Shown: positions 60,291 to 64,000 of the stretch, piece by piece | How the letters are laid out: each line of letters starts with the position of its first letter | Position numbering within the stretch: the stretch's first letter is position 1 | Assembly: GCF_003590795.1 (NCBI RefSeq) | Contig: NZ_QYUL01000003.1 | Span: 1 to 64,000, forward strand | Direction of reading: 5' to 3' | From: Azospirillum cavernae | GTDB taxonomy: Bacteria; Pseudomonadota; Alphaproteobacteria; Azospirillales; Azospirillaceae | DNA length: 64,000 nt | Position numbers and translations under genes: made by a program | The notes under the pieces: generated by a model | What the model saw: only the letters and a program-made list of their open reading frames with translations | What the model was told of the DNA's origin: nothing | Databases searched by the model: none

Positions 60291-60379
60291 GGGGTGGTGG
60301 CGAAACTGGTAGACGCAGTAGCTTTGCAAGCTATGTCCTTGGCCGGAAATTGCGGGTTCGAGTCCCGTCCACCCCACCA
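60291..60379 (+). tRNA. Class II (leucine-type) tRNA with UGC (alanine) anticodon, copy 2
   Basis: Nearly identical to copy 1 (differences at base 1 and in the first anticodon-stem base). The acceptor stem GGGGTGG / CCACCCC is fully paired, so this copy looks functional. Anticodon TGC is at 60325-60327, in the centre of the symmetrical arm AGCTT-TGC-AAGCT, so no shift of the loop yields a leucine anticodon. A73, the D arm and the variable arm predict charging by leucyl-tRNA synthetase, which largely ignores the anticodon. Confidence 0.88.
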
Positions 60380-60432
60380 GCGATGATACTAACGGTTCAC
60401 CGAACGATGCGTCAAACCTCTTCTGAAGATAG

Positions 60433-61449
60433 TCAGTTCAGAGGAGAAACCCCGACGTCGGCGACGCGGACGACGGCGCCGGTGCGCAGGGACAGGATCG
60501 CCGCTTCGGCCAAACGCTGGGCCTCGCGGCCTTCCTGGAAGCTCGACAGCGGGGTCGCGCCGGTTTCGACGCAATCGACGAAATGGTCGATCTCTGCCAG
60601 ATAGGCGTCCTGGTAACGCTCGATGAAGAAGTCCAGCACGGGATCCATCGCCCCGGTGCGCGCCGCGCCCCAGGCTTCCACCGTGGTGGCGCGGCGGTTT
60701 TGCGCCTGCAACATGCCGGTCGCGCCGAAGGCTTCGATCCGCTGGTCATAGCCGTAGGCGCTGCGGCGGCTGTTGTTGATGTGGACCAGCGCGCCGGACG
60801 CCGCGCGCAGCACCAGCATGGCGGCGTCGATGTCGCCCTCCGCGCCGATGGCGGGGTCGATCAGGTTGGCGCCCATGGCCTGCACCTCGACGATGTCGCC
60901 CGCCAGATAGCGCGCCATGTCGAAATCATGGATGGTCATGTCGCGGAACAGCCCGCCCGACTTCTTGACGTAGCTGGCGGGGGGCGGGGAGGGGTCGCGG
61001 CTGGTGATGACGACCTGTTCCAAACGGCCAATCTCGCCCGCCTGGATGCGGTCGCGCACCGCTTTGAAGGACGGATCGAAACGGCGGTTGAAGCCGATCA
61101 TCACCAGCGGGTTGAGGGGGCCGATCTCCGCCCAGCAGGCTTCCACCCGGCCCATGTCCAGGTCGATGGGCTTTTCGCACAGCACCGGCTTGCCCGCCTT
61201 GGCGGCCAATGCGATTAGATCGACGTGGGTGTCGGTGGACGAGGCGACGAACACGGCGTCCACCGCCGGATCGGCCAACGCCTCCTCCACCGACAGGGCG
61301 ACCTTGGCGCCGACGGCGGCGGCGGTCTCTTGCGCGGCGGCGGTCGCGACGTCATAGACGACCGTCACGTCGGCGCGCGCGTGCGCCTTGATGTTGCGGG
61401 CGTGCATGCGGCCGATGCGGCCACAGCCGAGAACGGCGAAACGAACCAT
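60433..61449 (-). CDS. iolG: Inositol 2-dehydrogenase (Gfo/Idh/MocA family)
   Basis: 338 residues. NAD-binding GCGRIGRMHARNI at the N-terminus, catalytic Lys in CEKPIDLD (about residue 96), and the Asp/His pair in RDMTIHDFDMARYLAG are the IolG active-site residues. It oxidises myo-inositol to scyllo-inosose. The ATG at 61449 has AGGAG eight bases before it. It ends at the right border of the low-GC tRNA segment; the last residues (VSPLN) may be altered by that junction. Confidence 0.9.
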   Translation of the reverse strand: MVRFAVLGCGRIGRMHARNIKAHARADVTVVYDVATAAAQETAAAVGAKVALSVEEALADPAVDAVFVASSTDTHVDLIALAAKAGKPVLCEKPIDLDMGRVEACWAEIGPLNPLVMIGFNRRFDPSFKAVRDRIQAGEIGRLEQVVITSRDPSPPPASYVKKSGGLFRDMTIHDFDMARYLAGDIVEVQAMGANLIDPAIGAEGDIDAAMLVLRAASGALVHINNSRRSAYGYDQRIEAFGATGMLQAQNRRATTVEAWGAARTGAMDPVLDFFIERYQDAYLAEIDHFVDCVETGATPLSSFQEGREAQRLAEAAILSLRTGAVVRVADVGVSPLN

Positions 61450-61506
61450 GGGAAACACTCCTGAGGGGAAACGCGACGATAAAGCAGAAGAGTGACGGAG
61501 ACGGGA

Positions 61507-62649
61507 TCACACGCTGTCCACCGCGATCCAGCGCCGTTCGCGGGCCGACGCATGGATGGCCTCCGCCACCTGTTCGATGGCGCAGGCGTCGCGGAAATCG
61601 GGGTAGGCCGCCGCCTTGCCCCCGGCCCGATGGGCGCCGATGGCCTCGACCAGGGCCTTGACCTCGATGGTTTTCAAATCGCCGAAGCCGATCTGATGGC
61701 CGGGGGCGGGGCAGAAGGCGCCGTAATCGCCATGCTCCGGCCCGGCGGCGATGGTGCGGAAGCCGTCGCGCCCGCGCGGCCCACCGCTGGTGTAAAGCTT
61801 CAACTCGTTGAAGCGCTCTTGGGTGAAGGCGAGGGAGCCGGTGGTCCCGATCACCTCGAAGGCCAGTTGCATCTTGCGGCCTTGGGCGATCCAACTGGCC
61901 GTGACCGTGCCGGTGGCCCCGTTGGCGAACTCCAGCAGCGCGTGCGCTTGATCGTCCACCGTCACCGCGCGGGTTTCGGCGGAGCCGGGCGCGACCGGGC
62001 GGCGGTCGTGGACCGTGTGCAAACGCCCCGACACCGCCGCGACGTCGCCGACCAGATGGCGGGCCAGCGACAGGATGTGGCTGCCGATGTCGGCCAGCGC
62101 GCCGCCCGCGTTGTCGGCCTCGCACCGCCAGGTGAAGGGGTGGGCGGGGTCGGCCATGAAATCTTCGGCGTGGACGCCGCGAAAGCCGGTGATCGCGCCG
62201 ATCTCCCCGCTCTGCACAATCTCGCGGGCCAGCGCGATCATCGGGTTTTTCAGATAGTTGAAGCCGACCAGCGTCACCACGCCGCGCGATTCGGCCGCCG
62301 CCGCCATGGCGCGGGCGTCGGCCAGCGTGGTCGCCAGCGGCTTTTCGCAATAGACATGCTTGCCCGCCGCGATGGCCGCCAGCGCGATGGGCGCGTGCAG
62401 CCGGTTCGGCGTGGCGATCGCCACCACGTCGATGGCCGGATCGGCGACTAGGTCCCGCCAATCGCCGCTGTGGCGGCGGAAGCCCAGCGCGCGGGCCGCG
62501 TGGGCCGCCGTCGCCTCGTCCCGTTCGGACAGAAGGTCCAACACCGGGGTCAGCGGCAGATCGAACAGGCCGCCGACGGCGCGGAAGGCCTGGGCGTGGG
62601 CGCGGCCCATGAAACCGCTGCCGACCAGCCCGACATTCAAGGCGTTCAT
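61507..62649 (-). CDS. Second Gfo/Idh/MocA-family dehydrogenase
   Basis: 380 residues. NAD-binding GLVGSGFMGRAHAQAFRAVG, active-site Lys in YCEKPLATT and the DIGSHILSLARHL His region are present. It resembles the IolX/IolW-type or inosose-related dehydrogenases that accompany iolG. Between the permease gene and iolG on one strand, in a probable ABC-ATPase, permease, dehydrogenase, iolG order. Exact substrate (scyllo-inositol, inosose or another polyol) undetermined. Confidence 0.88.
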   Translation of the reverse strand: MNALNVGLVGSGFMGRAHAQAFRAVGGLFDLPLTPVLDLLSERDEATAAHAARALGFRRHSGDWRDLVADPAIDVVAIATPNRLHAPIALAAIAAGKHVYCEKPLATTLADARAMAAAAESRGVVTLVGFNYLKNPMIALAREIVQSGEIGAITGFRGVHAEDFMADPAHPFTWRCEADNAGGALADIGSHILSLARHLVGDVAAVSGRLHTVHDRRPVAPGSAETRAVTVDDQAHALLEFANGATGTVTASWIAQGRKMQLAFEVIGTTGSLAFTQERFNELKLYTSGGPRGRDGFRTIAAGPEHGDYGAFCPAPGHQIGFGDLKTIEVKALVEAIGAHRAGGKAAAYPDFRDACAIEQVAEAIHASARERRWIAVDSV

Positions 62650-62675
62650 GAGGGTTCCCCTTGCGTCCGCGTCGA

Positions 62676-63698
62676 TCAACGCTTGCCGCGCCGCATCTTG
62701 GCGTAGGTGTCGAAGGCGACGGCCAGGACGATGATGACGCCCATCACGATCTGCTGGAAATAGGGCGAGACGTTCATCATCACCAAACCATTCAGCAGAA
62801 CGCCGATCAGCAAGGCCCCGATCATCGTGCCGCCGATGCCGCCCATGCCGCCGAACAGGCTGGTGCCGCCGATCACCACCGACGCGATGATGCGCAGCTC
62901 ATAGGAGGATCCGGCGATGGCCTCCGCCGATCCCAGACGGGCCGACAGCAGGAAGCCAGCCAGCCCGGCGAGGAAGCCGACGATGACGTAGACCGAGACC
63001 AGAACGCGCGGCACGTTGATGCCGGTCAGGCGGGCGGCTTCCGGGTTGCCGCCGACGGCGTAGATCTGGCGGCCATAACGGGTGTAGCGCAGCACGACAT
63101 AGCCCGCCGCCGCGACGACGAACAGCACCAGCACCGGCACCGGGATGCCCAGCACGTCGCCCCGGCCCCACCAGCGATAGCCCGCGTCAAAGCCCGCGAT
63201 GGGCGCGCCGTCGTTCATCATCAGCGTGGCGCCGCGCCAGATGGTCATGCCGCCCAGCGTGACGATGAAGGGCGGGACGTTGAACAGGGTGATGGTCTTG
63301 CCGTGGATGTAGCCGGTCAGCGTGCCGATGGCGCAGGAGATCAACAGGGCGACCAGAAAGCCCATGCCGAAAAAGGCGCCAGCCCCAACGTTGGTGACGA
63401 CCCAGGCCCCGGCCAGCGCGCCGAAGGCCAGGACGGAGCCGACGGCCAGATCGACGCCGCCGGTCAGGATGACGCAGGTCATGCCGACGGCGACGATGCC
63501 ATAGATCGACACCTCGGTCAGAATGTTGGTGAGGTTGCGCACCGACAGGAAATTCGGGCTGCTCATGCCGAAGGCGACGCACAGCACGATCAGGAACATC
63601 AGGACGCCGTATTTCTCCAGGAACTGGACGACGTCGATGTTGCGCGGCTTTTTCGGCGGTTCGGTCGCCCCGGTGGAAACGGTCGCGGCGGTGGTCAT
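62676..63698 (-). CDS. Sugar/inositol ABC transporter permease (RbsC type)
   Basis: 340 residues with 8-10 membrane helices. SSPNFLSVRNLTNILTEVSI, then TGGVDLAVGSVLAFGALAGA and GGNPEAARLTGINVPRVLVS are characteristic of the RbsC/XylH/IatP permeases. An AAGGA site supports the ATG at 63698; an ATG at 63713, one base after the ATPase stop, is the alternative. It lies with inositol dehydrogenases, so inositol or a related polyol is the likely cargo. Confidence 0.9.
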   Translation of the reverse strand: MTTAATVSTGATEPPKKPRNIDVVQFLEKYGVLMFLIVLCVAFGMSSPNFLSVRNLTNILTEVSIYGIVAVGMTCVILTGGVDLAVGSVLAFGALAGAWVVTNVGAGAFFGMGFLVALLISCAIGTLTGYIHGKTITLFNVPPFIVTLGGMTIWRGATLMMNDGAPIAGFDAGYRWWGRGDVLGIPVPVLVLFVVAAAGYVVLRYTRYGRQIYAVGGNPEAARLTGINVPRVLVSVYVIVGFLAGLAGFLLSARLGSAEAIAGSSYELRIIASVVIGGTSLFGGMGGIGGTMIGALLIGVLLNGLVMMNVSPYFQQIVMGVIIVLAVAFDTYAKMRRGKR

Positions 63699-63714
63699 GG
63701 TCTTGTCCTTCATC

Positions 63715-64000
63715 TCAGTGCGCCGCGTGAACGTGGGCGGTCGCGGCGGCGCCAATCGGGCCGCCAACCGGGCCGCCAACTGGTGGGCCACCCAGGGCCA
63801 TCAGGCTCATCAGCCCTTCCTCGGTCGCGTCCTCGGCGGGCAGGCTGCCGGTGATGCGGCCTTCGCGGAAGGTGACGATGCGGTCGCTGACCGCCATCAC
63901 CTCCGGCAGTTCGGACGAAATGACGATCACCGCCACCCCGGCCTTGGCCATCTCGAACAGCACCTGATGCACCTCGGCCTTGGCGCCGACGTCGATGCCG
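63715..64000 (-). CDS. Sugar/inositol ABC transporter ATPase (C-terminal end, cut by window edge)
   Basis: The last 94 codons only. GIDVGAKAEVHQVLFEMAKA, followed by GVAVIVISSELPEVMAVSDR, is the end of the second nucleotide-binding domain of RbsA/MglA-type double ATPases. The tail is unusual, with Gly-Pro-Val repeats and a His-containing end (GGPPVGGPVGGPIGAAATAH, then VHAAH). Its stop is one base from an ATG of the permease gene. Confidence 0.88.
   Translation of the reverse strand, partial: GIDVGAKAEVHQVLFEMAKAGVAVIVISSELPEVMAVSDRIVTFREGRITGSLPAEDATEEGLMSLMALGGPPVGGPVGGPIGAAATAHVHAAH

Larger units (their letters stand above)
59970..60379 (+). repeat. Tandem duplication of about 250 bp containing a tRNA gene
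   Basis: TACATCCGCCCACCAGG occurs at 59970-59986 and 60222-60238; CCCATCGGGCATCA and then the 89-base tRNA gene follow in both units, and downstream sequence (CAGCGAT, GGTT-ACCGAACG, AACCTC) is also shared. The second unit has a perfect hairpin GATGCCC-ATC-GGGCATC ahead of the tRNA, degenerate in the first. Units differ enough in between to suggest an old duplication. Confidence 0.85.

Noticed and set aside
60043..60379. Calling the two tRNAs ordinary tRNA-Ala genes from their anticodon
   Set aside because: tRNA-Ala has a short variable loop and a G3-U70 pair. These have a long variable arm, G3-C70 and leucine-type D-arm features, so a plain alanine call is unsafe.
1..64000. CRISPR array, prophage, integrase or insertion-sequence transposase
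   Set aside because: No regularly spaced repeats, phage structural genes, integrase or transposase motifs were seen in any frame.

Overview
The window is GC-rich (roughly two thirds G+C) bacterial chromosome, densely coding, with short intergenic gaps and many 1-4 bp start/stop overlaps. The gene content (four-subunit-type C4-dicarboxylate control, bioMNY ECF biotin transporter, gbcAB betaine demethylation, porin_4-type porin, hydroxycinnamate CoA pathway, inositol catabolism) points to an alphaproteobacterium, most likely an Azospirillum/Rhodospirillales relative; this is inference from content, since no rRNA or marker gene is present.

Layout. 1-5.1 kb: a hydratase cut by the window edge, an M20 peptidase, and a coupled pair of an unknown 168-residue protein plus a CHASE-PAS-GGDEF-EAL c-di-GMP enzyme. 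5.4-10.4 kb: an AraC regulator leading a co-directional set of YcaC-like hydrolase, XapX membrane protein, YtcJ-like amidohydrolase with a Cys/His-rich tail, DoxX and DUF1275 proteins. 10.5-14.6 kb: a long palindromic repeat, LysR with divergent pirin and OsmC, polysaccharide deacetylase, GNAT acetyltransferase. 14.6-21.3 kb: MmgE/PrpD protein, polar amino-acid ABC transporter, ArgH-like lyase and a divergent LysR, which together resemble an iminodisuccinate/EDDS-type aminopolycarboxylate pathway. 21.3-27.4 kb: dctD, dctB, dctA, aspA, with a consensus sigma-54 promoter and paired 16-bp palindromes (probable DctD enhancer sites) upstream of aspA-dctA.

27.7-38.4 kb is an aromatic (hydroxycinnamate) region: MFS carrier, cyclase, FAH-family hydrolase, SphA/MetA-like outer-membrane protein, GntR, feruloyl-CoA synthase, amidohydrolase-2 protein, MarR, SDR dehydrogenase and enoyl-CoA hydratase. 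Four promoter regions in it share an A/T-rich 13-bp palindrome (AATAAC-A/C-GTTTAT type), a likely common operator. 38.5-44.3 kb is a six-gene operon: bioM, bioN, bioY, an AMP-forming ligase, a thiolase lacking its C-terminal catalytic cysteine, and an MFS exporter. 44.4-47.8 kb: an MDR oxidoreductase and gbcAB. 48.1-52.9 kb: a DUF2946 protein and a cytochrome bd operon with small proteins CydP and CydX, followed by a SCO protein. 52.9-55.3 kb: an MFS transporter and an HdeD-like membrane protein fused to a papain-like domain.

55.4 kb to the end is an inositol locus: iolB, a porin with a structured leader, an RpiR regulator, two Gfo/Idh dehydrogenases (first iolG-like) and a sugar ABC permease plus ATPase running off the edge. 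It is interrupted at 59.46-60.43 kb by a low-GC segment next to a beheaded chemotaxis receptor gene. That segment carries a 22-bp perfect hairpin, a small coiled-coil/winged-helix gene, and two tandem class-II (leucine-type) tRNA genes whose anticodon is UGC (alanine). This tRNA pair is the most unusual object in the window.
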